Below, piece by piece: positions 20,823 to 31,434 of a stretch of 64,000 nt of DNA; position 1 is the stretch's first letter, and each line of letters starts with the position of its first letter. Position numbers and translations under genes: made by a program. The notes below the pieces were generated by a model that had not been told where the DNA came from, did no database searches, and saw only the letters and a list, made by a program, of their open reading frames with translations. Location: positions 248,001 through 312,000 of the forward strand of contig NZ_CP014281.1 of NCBI RefSeq assembly GCF_001553195.1. Reading direction: 5' to 3'. The DNA is from Mycoplasmopsis canis PG 14 (GTDB lineage Bacteria; Bacillota_I; Bacilli_A; Mycoplasmatales; Metamycoplasmataceae).

Positions 20823-22172
20823 TTACTTGAGTTTTCAATACCCTTTTTTCGCACTACCTATATATTCTATTTTCCCTTCATTCTTTAATATAGCGAGATC
20901 TCTTTCAGTGGTTGCTTGGGATACTCTTAGCATATTTTTAATTACTGTTGAAGTTATTTGATCATTTTCTTTTATCAATTCTAAAATTCTTTCTCTTCTT
21001 TTGTGTGGTATTCTGTGTTTAACAGCTTTTCTTTTTTGACCCTCATTTTGACCCTCATTTTGACCCTCATTTTGACCCTCATTTGCACATTCATAATTAC
21101 GATTAAATAATGTAACAATTACTCCATTATTTGAAACATAAAAATCTGGTTGTTTTTCAAAGTTAAGGTAATCTTCAAAAATTCTTCTCACACCAGATGC
21201 ATAATTTTCTATAACATCAATTTTACTTAACGCATTAACTATTATCTTATTTCTTTTCGCAACCATTCCCATTTTTATATTTTCTAAAGTCAATCCATCA
21301 GGTAGACTTCCAGGAGAATAAATTTGTACTCTATCATCATAAAACTCTATTTTGATATCCCCAGTTAGCGTATAATCTCTATGACAATAACAATTTACTA
21401 TTGCTTCTCTTAATGCTCTTTTTGGTATATCTAAATATTCATCTCTATCCGGTTTTTCAGAAATAGTAATTCTTTTTCTATTTGATAAACTTGCAAAATA
21501 CAAAATTTCATCTAGCTGCTTTAAAATAGAACCTGAAAACTCTTTTTTATCAAGGAACACACTAACATCCTTACCTTGAAAAACAGCAAATTTGCTAATT
21601 GTTGGATTTTGGTCACTCAAAAGCAATGCTGCATTATTAAAAATGTTATCCTTATTAATCAATGATAAAGCATATAAATCAAATTTCAATCCCTTTTCTT
21701 TAAATCTATTTTCAATATATTTAAAACTTAAATCTTTAATGCTTATTGATTCAGATTCAAAATCATTTGCGTAGTTTTGTTTAATCATTCTTCGGATTTC
21801 TTCTAAACTTGCTAATCTTTTTGTACTACCAACCCTAATAAAAATTCCTTTGGAATTAAAACCTTCTCCTTCTTTAAAAAAATATGGTTTATTTTTTCCT
21901 TCTAATACCTTTATTTTAAAAGGTATTTCGTTCGGTAAAATTTGAATTAAATTTGTAGCATTAGGACTAAATGCATCAAATATTCAATTTGATAATTTTT
22001 GCTCCCATTCTTGTCTTTTTGCTTCTATAATTTCTTGATCTATTGTTCCATCATCCCTTACACCTAAATGTATTTCTCCTCCTTCAGTATTTAAAAATGA
22101 AACTATTTCTCCCTTTAATTTGCTTGGTTTTTCTGGTATATCAATTTTATATTCAATTTTATTATCTTCCAT
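20823..22172 (-). CDS. AlbA_2 / HATPase_c_4 / winged-helix protein
   Basis: A 449-residue predicted DNA-binding regulator-like protein with three recognisable parts. The N-terminal AlbA_2 (Schlafen-related) domain has GEIVSFLNTEGGEIHLGVRDDG. The middle HATPase_c_4 domain has ALREAIVNCYCHRDY, GDIKIEFYDDRVQIYSPGSL and ASGVRRIFEDY. The C-terminal winged helix is ERILELIKENDQIT, ending LAILKNEGKIEYIG. Between the last two is a linker of four NEGQ repeats, a length-variable feature common in this family. I chose ATG 22172 (MEDNKI), with AAGGAAAAG upstream, over an in-frame ATG 24 codons earlier. Function is not established; these proteins often sit in defence or mobile regions. Confidence 0.8.
21036..21083 (-). 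repeat. Four 12-bp tandem repeats encoding NEGQ
   Basis: Four identical copies of TTGACCCTCATT (plus strand). Each adds one NEGQ to the linker, so copy-number changes alter linker length without breaking the frame. Confidence 0.9.
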
Positions 22173-22626
22173 AATTTTACTTTTCCTTTTGTTGATAAAT
22201 TTATTAAACATTACATAATAATTATTACAAAAATCAGGTTTCAATTTTTCATAATATTAGTTCTTTTTTTAGTATATTAAGCATAAAACCATTCAAAAGG
22301 TATCAAAAGGTTTTTAAGCTAAATATCCATATTACTTATTATTAATATAAGAATTTAATTGTGCTTAGTCTCAACGGGCAAAATTCTTATTAAAACTCAT
22401 GAAATATTGTTTGATTTTCATTGTTATCATATCCAACATTTTTCCTTTGAGTTAGTTTGTTTAACAATTTTTGTGTATATACATTTTTGTTTTTTATTCA
22501 ACTCTAATTAAATAAAATTATTTTTAGAAAAAATCTTTGCTAATTACTTATACATTAATTTGAAAAATACAATGCAATGCTTTTTAATAAATCAAAAGAA
22601 AATTTATATATTGTAGTTAATTTTGC
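22173..22626. other. Gap without a supported gene
   Basis: The 454 bases upstream of the AlbA_2 gene are AT-rich. Short minus-strand peptide stretches (for example GYDNNENQTIFHEF near 22400-22460) may be leftovers of a decayed gene, but I cannot assign them. No RNA gene is recognised. The promoter of the AlbA_2 gene must lie at the left end. Confidence 0.4.
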
Positions 22627-22668
22627 AATTCAAAAAACTACCATTTGATTTTGGTAGTTTTTTGAATT
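22627..22668. terminator. Strong bidirectional terminator after the helicase gene
   Basis: A perfect 17-bp stem (arms 22627-22643 and 22652-22668) with an 8-base loop. It includes six A and six T, so it would work on both strands. It lies 16 bases after the stop of the large helicase. Confidence 0.85.
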
Positions 22669-22684
22669 CAAATGTTATAAAAAT

Positions 22685-25600
22685 CTAAAGTTTAGCTTTA
22701 AATACATCTTCATCTACTTTTTGAATTATATTTTCTTCAGCCATCTCATTCAATATGTTGAGTACATAAGTTTTTTGTTGAAGAGTTGATACTTGTGATT
22801 GAATTCTGTTTGATAGTTCTCTGCAAAAGTCATTTAAGCTAATTGACATCTTTGAATTTTCTAAAATAGTTATAAATAAATCACGCAGTTCATATGGGTG
22901 AACTTCATTTAATAAACGTTTTGTTTCTTTTGTTAGACTTTCTTTAAATTTAAATTTAAAGTCTGGCGAAGTTGGGACGATAAATAAAAATTCATCCTTA
23001 ACTGCGATATTTTTCGATAACCTACTTGCAAGGTATTTTATATCATTTGTTATACGTTCTTCACGCATTAATTTCTTGATAATTGCTTCATAACTTTTAT
23101 AATTAATTGCTCCTACCATTGCAAATAATTCGCTTATTATTCTAGATTTTTCACCTTCATATGAGTTAATAAATTGATAACTATTTTTTGCAATGAAATC
23201 ATCAATATTAGGAAATGCACCAAAAATTTCTTGTTGACTCTCTTGGTTTTCTAATTCCTTAGTGAATGACTTAACAACAATTTCATTATCGTTTTCAATA
23301 TCTGCCGAATTAGGATTATTATATAGTTCTTGTAATTTATTTAAAATAATATTAACTTGTTCTTCTGGGTTTTTAAATCAATCAGTTGATCAAATTCTAT
23401 GAATTTTTCAACCTCTTGCTTCTAATACTTCTTGTCTTAGTCTATCACGATCACGTGCACTTTTTGAAGAATGATAAGTTGCTCCGTCACATTCAATACC
23501 TAATATATATTTATTTGGATTATTTTTGTGAACAACTGCTAAGTCAATTCTAAATCCAGATGAACCAACTTGAGTTTTTAAAATTAATCCTTGTGATGTT
23601 AATTTATCATAAACTTGCTGTTCAAAAAATGATTCAATACCACCATTTGTTTGTTTTAGGTCTTCTAAAGTATTTATTCCATATTCTGCATTCTTCATGA
23701 ATTTTTCAAGAAGCTTAACACCTCTTTGTTCACTTCTAAATCAACCAACTTCATGGCTCTTAAATGAAGAAATGAGAATTAACCCTTTTTTAGCACGTGA
23801 AATAGCAACATTAAGCCTTTTATAACCTGACTCACTATTGTTTATGGCTCCAAAATGCACACTAACTTCACCGTTGGCATTTCTCTTATTATCTAATAAA
23901 AATAATATTATATCTCTTTCATCACCCTGAACTGTTTCGATATTTTTTATAAAAAATGATTCTTCTCTATCTTCATCAAAATAGAACTTTAAGTGAGGAT
24001 TATCAAAAATAAATTTATCCATTTCTTTTTCAAATTGATTTAAGATTTCTGAATTAAAGACTACAACACCAATTGAATATTTATTTTGATATTTTTCAAT
24101 AATGCTTTTTATAGTCCTTTTAGCTTCTTCAAATGTTTTATTTGTCTCAGAAATTCTTTCATTAGAATTAGCGTGAATAAATCTTAGTCCTTCAAATTCT
24201 TTTGGTGATTTAGAATTAGGGAATGTTATTAAATCTGTATAGATCTCTTTATTTGAAGTATAGATTAATTCTTCAAATTTTGAACGGTAGTGTCATTTTA
24301 ATCTAATTGAATTTAAGCTAGCCTCTGCTAAATTTAAAAGTGAATCATATCCATCAGAAAAGTTATCAGATGAGTCCTCTACCTCAAGAAAACCTTCTTC
24401 ATTTTCTGCGGATGAGAAAAAGTTTGAAGGTGGCATTTGCTCTTTATCACCAACGACAATAACTTGCTTAGCTCTAAATAATGAACTTATTGCACTTTCA
24501 GGTCTAATTTGGGAAGCCTCATCGAATATTACGGTATCAAATGTAAAATCAACATCTTTAAAGAAGTTACTTACAGTTAATGGAGAAAGCATTAAACAAG
24601 GCTTAATATTTAAAATAAGTTCAAGTGCTTTTTCAAAAAATTGTTTAAAAGGCATAATAGCACGAGTCTTGTTACTTTCTTTTTTAAGCAACATGTATTG
24701 ACTATTAGCTGCCGGGAACGATAAGCTTGATTTAATTCTTTTGTCGTTTTCTAAAACTATTTTATCTCTAGCTAAGATATTAGCTTCTTTATCTTTTTCC
24801 TTGAATAAATTAACGTTTTGGTTTAATAAAACAGAATCTAAATGTGGCATTTCATTTTCAATAATAGATTCCACTAATTTTTCATAAAATTTTCTAAGGA
24901 AGATATTTTCAAAATCACTGTCTATGCTATTTTCAAAAATTGCATTAACGAAAGAACTTTGACCTAAATTGCTAAGTCTATTTTTAGCATTTATAAAACT
25001 TATATAGCTATTTACTGAATCCATACCTGTTAATAATGTAATTATTTTAGAATTAAATTCTTCTAACGACATTCTTTTAAAATTAACAATGTTATTGTCA
25101 AATAATGAAATGAAAAATTCAATATTTTCAGAAACCTTTTTAAGGTTATTTATATGATTTTTCATTTCTTCTTTGTTTTTATGGAGCGTTTTTATATACT
25201 TATCAAATATTGGTAGTATGTTATCTTTATTTTCTTTAAGTAGTTCAAATTTTTCTAATATCTCTTTAACATGACTTATCTGCAATTCATCTAAATTGAT
25301 ATTTAACTCATTTACTGATTGGTTAATCTTAATATCTAATTCTTTAATTTCGGCAAATTTTTTAGCTTCATCCAATACATTTATTTCAGAAATTAATTCT
25401 GGAGAAACTAGATTTGCTTTTTTAAAGTATTTTCTATATTTTTTTCAAGTAGTAGAAAACACTTTAAAAGGATTACTCTTGTTTTTCTTTAATTTTAAAT
25501 AAACTTCTATTGCATTATTATTGTCAAAAAACTCTAAATTACTTCATTTCTTAGCTTGTTGATTGAATTTATATGCTCTTTCGTTAATTGCGCTAATAAT

Positions 25601-27370
25601 ATCTTTTAATTTACTAATTTCTTGTTCAATACCAGATCCTAAATAATTAGATAAATCTTTAATGTTATTTTTTTCTATAAAATCTACAACATAGTTTAAA
25701 TTCAAGGTATGTTTAACAAATTCTTCATTAAAATCTTCAGAGTACTCAGAAATATTTAAATTTTGTAATTCAATAGCAATGTTCTTTGAATTATTTTTTA
25801 AAAATAATAATCTCTCTAAAATATCATCTTTTTCATCGAATTTAATTGTTTCCTTTAATAAACCGTATCATATATGTTGCTTAAAATTAAAATCAATGTT
25901 CTTTAATGATTGTTCAAATGCTTGAATATTATTTTTAATACTTTGAAAATCTTTACTATTAATTCTTGTTATATCATTGATGATAAATCTAATATTCGGA
26001 AAATCTTGTAAACTAAAATATTTTCCAATGTATTCATAAAGATTTTTATTTTCAGGATCTCTTTTTCTTAATAAAGCTTCACCATATTTTCCTAAAAGTT
26101 CTTTACTTTTTTCGTAATTAGAAATCAAAATCTGTAAAGTGTTGTCATTAATCTCATAAAGTTTAGCTTCTTCAATTGATTTGTTAATATCTGCTAGTAT
26201 TTCTTTTTTATTAACTTTAGCATCATGAATAGGGATTGCGTATTTTTCTAATTTTATTTTTTTAAGATTATTGAAAACAACTTGAAGAGCAGCATTTTTT
26301 TCAGCTACAAAAAGAATTTTCTTTCCTCTAGTTATGAGTTCTGTAATAATGTTAGTAATTGTTTGTGATTTACCTGTTCCTGGTGGACCTTGCAAAATGA
26401 AACTCTTTCCCTCAATAGCGTTTTGGATAGCAATTTCTTGTGACGAGTCTGAATTAAGGATTTTAAACTGATTTTCAATAGAAATTTTTTCATTTATATT
26501 TGTTTCATTAATACCTGAAATATCGGTTGATGGGTCAATTTCTGAACTAATCATTCTTTTGAAAAAGTCACTTTGTGAAATTTTTTCAATATTTTGCTCG
26601 ATATCTTTGTAGATATTTATGTTACTGAAGTCAAATGTAGATAAATACACATCTTTTATAATTGCTCATCGTTTATCACCAATTTGACTAAGAATTTTTT
26701 CAGAGTACTCATCAAATATTTCGTTAATATTGCCATTTGAAGGCTCGTATGTAAAATCAGCGTTAAAACTATTTTTCATTTTACGAACTAAGGTCTCGTT
26801 TTGAGTAAAATCATTCTCTGTTTTTCTTGTAATTCTTCAACCTGAAGTATTGTTATCCTTTTTAATTTCTACTGGATAAAATATTAAAGGGGCATAATTA
26901 GGCTCATTTGAATCTGTAGATTCATATCATTTCAATAAACCAAATGTTAAATAAGCAATGTCAATTGAATATTCTTCTTTGAATGTTTTTGCTTTTTTCT
27001 CAATTTTTTTAATTGCATCTAAAAAAACTGATTCTCCGAATTCTGGATAAAGATAGTTTTTCTTAATATCTGTTTGTTCTTGGATGTCATCTAAGTCGTG
27101 TGAATACAGAATTTCTAAACCGAATTGGTTTTCTGCATATTTCCTTATTGAGTCATAAACACCGAATGGAAATACTTCTTTTTCAGATTTATAAAATAAG
27201 TCTAGTAATGAATAAAAATCAGGATAAATTATTTTTAGTTTATTTGGAATAGTTTTTTTCAAACCAATGCCGATATTTAGAGATTTATTCCTCAAAGATA
27301 AGTCAAGTAGCTTGCTTTTTCAATGATTAATGTTTTTTATAAGTTTTTCATTTTTTTCTTTATCGATCAT
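22685..27370 (-). CDS. DUF4011 SF1 helicase fused to a Vsr-like nuclease (Hhe-like defence protein)
   Basis: A 1,561-residue protein, continuous when TGA is Trp. N-terminus: DUF4011 signature WKSKLLDLSLRNKSLNI (residues ~19-35). SF1 helicase: Walker A QGPPGTGKSQT (about 327-337), motif II VIFDEASQIRPES (DEAS ~950-953), GDKEQMPPS, then QGDERDIILFLL and VAISRAKKGLILIS. Nuclease of the MTES_1575/Vsr type: SSGFRIDLAVV and IECDGATYHSSKSARDRDRLR, with acidic residues near 1276, 1293 and 1295. C-terminus resembles DUF3320, starting RxWHRIWSTDWF-like. From memory this architecture matches the single-gene anti-phage proteins called Hhe. A helicase-nuclease that degrades invading DNA is the likely role. 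ATG 27370 has AAGGGAG upstream. Confidence 0.85.
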
Positions 27371-27420
27371 GATTCTCCCTTTTTCTCTATATATTTAATA
27401 TTTTAATAAATTTAATGAAT

Positions 27421-27474
27421 TCTCACACAGTTTTTTTGCTAAAAATTATTACTCTCACAGAATTCTGTGAGAGT
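27421..27474. promoter_or_regulatory. Palindromic sites upstream of the helicase-nuclease gene
   Basis: A perfect 24-bp palindrome with arms ACTCTCACAG/CTGTGAGAGT around AATT (27451-27474), and a third related half-site CTCACACAG at 27422-27430. They lie 50-105 bp upstream of the helicase ATG, where a promoter is expected. This looks like a repressor operator; its regulator is unknown. Confidence 0.5.
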
Positions 27475-27500
27475 AAAAAAATTCCGGAAATGACCGGAAT
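27475..27500 (-). terminator. Terminator of the trpS-thrS-membrane protein operon
   Basis: Minus-strand stem ATTCCGG/CCGGAAT with a six-base loop followed by seven T. It overlaps the last base of the preceding stop codon. Confidence 0.8.
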
Positions 27501-27970
27501 TAAGGCTTTTTGGAAATAAGTTTCCTTACTTTATTGATATAAATTTCTTTAGAAAAAGCTTTTGTTAGTGCATAAAAAATTAAATAAATAACAAAAACCG
27601 GAATAATATCATATTTATATCAAGTCCATTTTAATATTTTTTCATTTGAGCTTGAACTTGAATCAATTACATAAGTTGGGATCCAAAAAACAGTAATAAC
27701 AATAGCAATTATAAAGGCTACAATTTGTAAATAAATTAACCTTAAATTATTTGTTAAAACTAAAAACAAGGCTAATAGACTAAAAATAGTTGTGAATATA
27801 AAACTAGATATTATTCTCCATGTAATAGAAAGTTCTCAATTTGTGTCTAAAAAGAATTTTCATTGAATTACTTTATCACTTAACAAAAGCATGCCCAGAG
27901 AAGATAAACCAAGTAATATAAAAAAGATTTTTTCTAAAATATTTTTTTGATAAACAGGTTTATTAAACAT
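27500..27970 (-). CDS. Four-helix membrane protein of unknown function
   Basis: A 156-residue integral membrane protein that a standard-code ORF search misses because of TGA Trp codons. Four hydrophobic segments are visible at about residues 13-32, 53-77, 83-104 and 128-146, with a Ser-rich loop (DSSSSSNEK) between the last two. I recognise no family. Its ATG overlaps the thrS stop by one base (TAATG) and a strong terminator follows it, so it is the last gene of trpS-thrS-this gene. There is no clear functional link to aminoacyl-tRNA synthesis. Confidence 0.7.
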
Positions 27971-29715
27971 TATTCTTTTGATGCTTTGAGTTTTGAAATA
28001 AAATCAATAAAACTTTCAACACTCAATGTGATAGTTTCTTCTTTACCATATTCACGGTAAGAAATAGTTTTTGATAATCTTTCTTTTTCACCTAAAATTA
28101 ATTGTATTTTCGATTTAGAAATTTGTGCTTCACGTATTTTTTTGCTTAATCTTTCTTCTCTTAAATCAACTTTTGATCTAAACTCTAATTCAAAAAGTTT
28201 TTGATTTATTTCTTTAGCATATTCGATGTCTTCATCGTTATTTGTTGCAGGGATAACTGTAATTTGCTTTGGTGCTAATCAAAATGGCAATACACCTTTA
28301 GTTTGCTCAATTAAAATAGCAACAAATCTTTCATATGTTCCCACTAAACCTCTGTGAATTAAAACTGGTCTTTCGTCTTCATTGTTCTTATTAGTGAAAG
28401 TCATGTTGAATTTTTGAGGTAATAAAAAGTCAAGTTGTAATGTTGAAACTGTTATTTCGTGACCTAAAGCTGTAAAAATTTGAATATCCATTTTAGGTCC
28501 ATAAAACGCTGCTTCGCCTACTTTTTCTTCATATTCTACCCCAAGTTCATTAAGAACTTTTCTCAACTCATCTTCAGCTTCATTTCACATTTTGTCATCA
28601 TTATAGTATTTTTCTTTGTTTTCAGGATCACGTAATGATAATGAAACATAGCTTATTTTAATTTTAAATGCCTCTAGAGTTTCTTTTATAAGTTTATACA
28701 TTGATTTAAACTCTTGAGCAATTTGGTCTTTCCTTACAAATAAGTGTCCTTCTGTTAATAACATACCTCTAACACGTTCTAGACCTGTTAAGGCACCTGA
28801 TTTTTCATACCTATACAATTGTGATTGTTCAGAATATCTAATTGGTAAATCTCTATAAGAACGCTTTTCTGTGTTATAACATAAAATGTGGTGTGGACAT
28901 GTCATTGGACGAGGGATTAGTTTTTCATTTTCAACGATAATAGGTTTAAACATATCATCTTTATAATGAGCTAAATGACCAGAAGTCACATATAATTCTT
29001 CTTCACCAAAATGCGGAGTTAAAACCTCGGTAAATCCATATTTTCTATCCATTTTTAAAACAAGGTTTTTAATTTCGTTATGTATATACATACCATCTTC
29101 AAGTCAAAAAGGCAACCCTTGACCACCCAATTTATTAAATGTGAAAAGTTTCATTTCTTTTCCAATTTTTCTATGGTCACGTTCTTTTCTATCCTTTAAG
29201 ATATTTAAAAATTCTTCTAGTTCATTAGCAGATTCTCAGCTAGTTCCGTAAATTCTAGTTAACTGAATGTTATCTGAGTTACCTCTTCAATATGCTCCTG
29301 CGAGGTTTAAAAGTTTAAAATGTTTAATGTGTTTTGTATCATTCACGTGCCCACCAGCACAAAGATCTGTGAAAATAACTTCCTTACTTAGAGGATCAAT
29401 TAATGAGTAAAAGGTTATATGTTTACCTTGCGCCTTTAACTCATCATATAATTCTTTTTTGTAAGGTTTATTTTCAAAAGAATAGTTTTCTTCAGAAACT
29501 TGTGTCATAACTAAATTTCTAGAAGCTAACTTTTTCATGAACTTTTCGATTTTGCTTAGTTCAGTGTCACTTAATGGTTGCTCAAACTCAAAATCATAAT
29601 AGAAACCTTCATCAGTTGCTGGCCCAAAACCTAACTTAACATTTGGATACAATTTTTCAATTGCTGCACCTAAAAGGTGTGATGTTGTATGATTTAATTC
29701 TTTATTTGCTTTCAT
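27970..29715 (-). CDS. thrS: Threonyl-tRNA synthetase lacking the TGS domain
   Basis: A 581-residue class II synthetase charging tRNA-Thr. It begins directly with the editing domain: [11 protein letters not shown] and [10 protein letters not shown] supply the HxxxH and CxxxH metal/catalytic residues. Then comes the catalytic core with TCPHHI (zinc Cys), [12 protein letters not shown] (motif 2 region), TEGHLF and [16 protein letters not shown] (motif 3), and an anticodon-binding domain with [10 protein letters not shown]. The usual ~60-residue N-terminal TGS domain is absent. I chose ATG 29715 (MKANKEL) because GGAG lies six bases upstream; ATG 29727 has no such site. It overlaps the end of trpS by 14 bases. 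Confidence 0.94.
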
Positions 29716-30712
29716 TTTCTTCTCCATAAAGACCCATTTTTACTTGTAAATTATTTAAAACGTGTTTCGCAATTTTATGGGCTTTCTTTGCTCCTATATT
29801 AACTATTTCATTTACTTTACTCAATGATTCATTATATTTACTTTGAATATTTATTAATAAATTCTTTACTTCGGTAGCTACTGCTTCTTTAAATTCTTTG
29901 TAATTAGAGTCTTCAAATATTTCCGCTGCTTCTTCAAGTGTTTTATCGGTTAATGATGCATAAATATTTAATAAGTTCAATATACCTGGTTTGTCTTGAG
30001 AAATATAAATTTTGTTTTCAGAGTCAGTAACTGATTTTAGAATTTTATTATATGCTTGTTGCGGATCTTCTAATAAATATATTGTAGACTTGGTCCCTTT
30101 TTCGCTTTTAGACATTTTAACAGTTGGATCTGTTAGTGATTTAATTTTAGAACCAACTTTAGGAACAAGGCCTTTTGGTATTTTAAAGTTAGCTTTATAA
30201 TTTTTATTTAATCTTTCAGCTATGTTTCTTGTTAATTCTAAATGTTGTATTTGATCTTCACCAACTGGTACAACATCAGGATTATATAACAATATATCTG
30301 CCGCCATTAATGTTGGGTACATTAACAATCCTGTTGGTATCTTTTCTGTTCCGTTTCCTTGCTTCAATTTTGAAGCCTTATCCTTGAATTGAGTCATTCT
30401 TTTAAGTTCCCCAAGTGTTGTTTCAGAAGTGCAAAGTCATTGCATAGCAGAGTGTTCTAAAATTTGAGACTGATAAAAAATTGCACTTTTATTAAAATCA
30501 AGTCCACAAGCTATGTAAAGTGCAACTATAGATTCTCTTTGTTTCTTTAATTCCTTAGCAATAACAGAACCTGTCGTTAAAGCATGTAAGTCAGCTACGA
30601 ATATGTATGATTCGTAATCATTTTGCATTTTAATAAAATTTTTTATCGCACCAATATAATTACCAAGCGTTAACTCACCGGTAGGTTTAATTCCACTTAC
30701 AAATCTTTCCAT
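29702..30712 (-). CDS. trpS: Tryptophanyl-tRNA synthetase
   Basis: A 336-residue class I synthetase charging tRNA-Trp; in this organism the tRNA-Trp pool must serve UGA as well as UGG. The HIGH-type motif is TLGNYIGAI, the KMSKS loop is VKMSKSEKGTK, and PVGEDQIQHLELTR plus GLDFNKSAIFYQSQ are typical of TrpS. A TGA Trp at residue 92 splits it in standard-code searches. It is the first gene of the trpS-thrS-membrane protein operon. Confidence 0.96.
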
Positions 30713-30801
30713 TATTCTCCTTAAAAAAGTTAATATATTATTATTAATATATTATATATAATTTTTACCTCTTTTTGTTTCGATTTTCAAGAAAATCATA
30801 T

Positions 30802-30807
30802 TATAAT
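30802..30807 (+). promoter_or_regulatory. -10 box of the SRP RNA gene
   Basis: TATAAT ends 5-6 bases before the predicted 5' end of the SRP RNA. Confidence 0.65.
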
Positions 30808-30812
30808 ATTAT

Positions 30813-30898
30813 AGCCATCAGAACAATAACCTACTAACTTGGTCAGGATAGAGATATAGCAGCCATATGAAGAAGTGTTGTGTCTGGCGGTCTTTTTT
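30813..30898 (+). ncRNA. ffs: Small SRP RNA (4.5S-type)
   Basis: About 85 nt forming the RNA core of the signal recognition particle, which binds Ffh. The conserved Ffh-binding hairpin is visible as GGTCAGGATAGAGATATAGC then AGCC: the 5' TCAGG side, a GAGA (GNRA) tetraloop closed by A-T pairs, and the AGCAGCC side. The 5' GCCA..AGA pairs with the 3' TCTGGC, closing one long hairpin, and a T6 run ends the gene. No Alu domain is present, as in other mollicutes. Confidence 0.88.
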
Positions 30899-30922
30899 AA
30901 TCATTGTTTAAAAGGGGGATAC

Positions 30923-31399
30923 ATGGATATTTTTTTTAAAAAAGATGATAATACTTTCAAAATGAGGACTGCTTGCATAATTAAATGAGAAAATAAAATA
31001 TTATTAGCTTATGATGATTCAAATTCATATAGATATTTACCTGGTGGTAAAGTTGAATTTGGTGAAAAAATTTTTGACGCTATTAAAAGGGAAATTAAAG
31101 AAGAATTAAAGGTTGATTTAAAAGAATTAAAGGAAAAATTCATTGATGAAACTTTTTACTTTTCAAAATTTTCAAACTCAAATGTTCATGAAGTTTGTTT
31201 TTATTTTGAAGGAAAAATAGAACCTATTGAACAAATGCAAAATAGCAAGTTTACATTAGTTGAAAATGGAAGAAACTTATATTTTGAATGAGTAAATATT
31301 GAAGATTTAAATAATATAGATTTTAGACCCAAAAATGTACTAAAACATATAAATAGAAGTGATTCTGGGTTATTTTTCACAAGTGAAAAAGATAATTAA
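30923..31399 (+). CDS. Nudix hydrolase
   Basis: A 158-residue protein missed by standard-code searches because of two TGA Trp codons. The Nudix box is clear at about residues 41-63: GGKVEFGEKIFDAIKREIKE continuing ELKVDL, with the metal-binding REIKEE. The family hydrolyses nucleoside diphosphates linked to another group. The N-terminal FKMRTACIIKW and the acceptor loop are typical of the MutT/YtkD-like group, but the substrate cannot be told. AAGGGGG precedes the ATG. The gene follows the SRP RNA directly and ends in a shared terminator. Confidence 0.85.
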
Positions 31400-31403
31400 T
31401 ATA

Positions 31404-31434
31404 AAAATACTGCCTCTTGGCAGTATTTTATTTT
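31404..31434. terminator. Bidirectional terminator between nudix and rpoC
   Basis: An 11-bp stem (AAAATACTGCC and GGCAGTATTTT) with a TCTT loop and T-runs on both strands. It serves the Nudix gene and the convergent rpoBC operon. Confidence 0.85.

Noticed and set aside
22173-22244. Longer start for the AlbA_2 protein (MKPDFCNNYY)
   Set aside because: The family domain begins after MEDNKI, which has the ribosome-binding site; the upstream part is not conserved.
22380-22490. Possible second DinD-like or helicase fragment (GYDNNENQTIFHEF)
   Set aside because: Too short and without a continuous match to any family I can name; noted only in the gap description.
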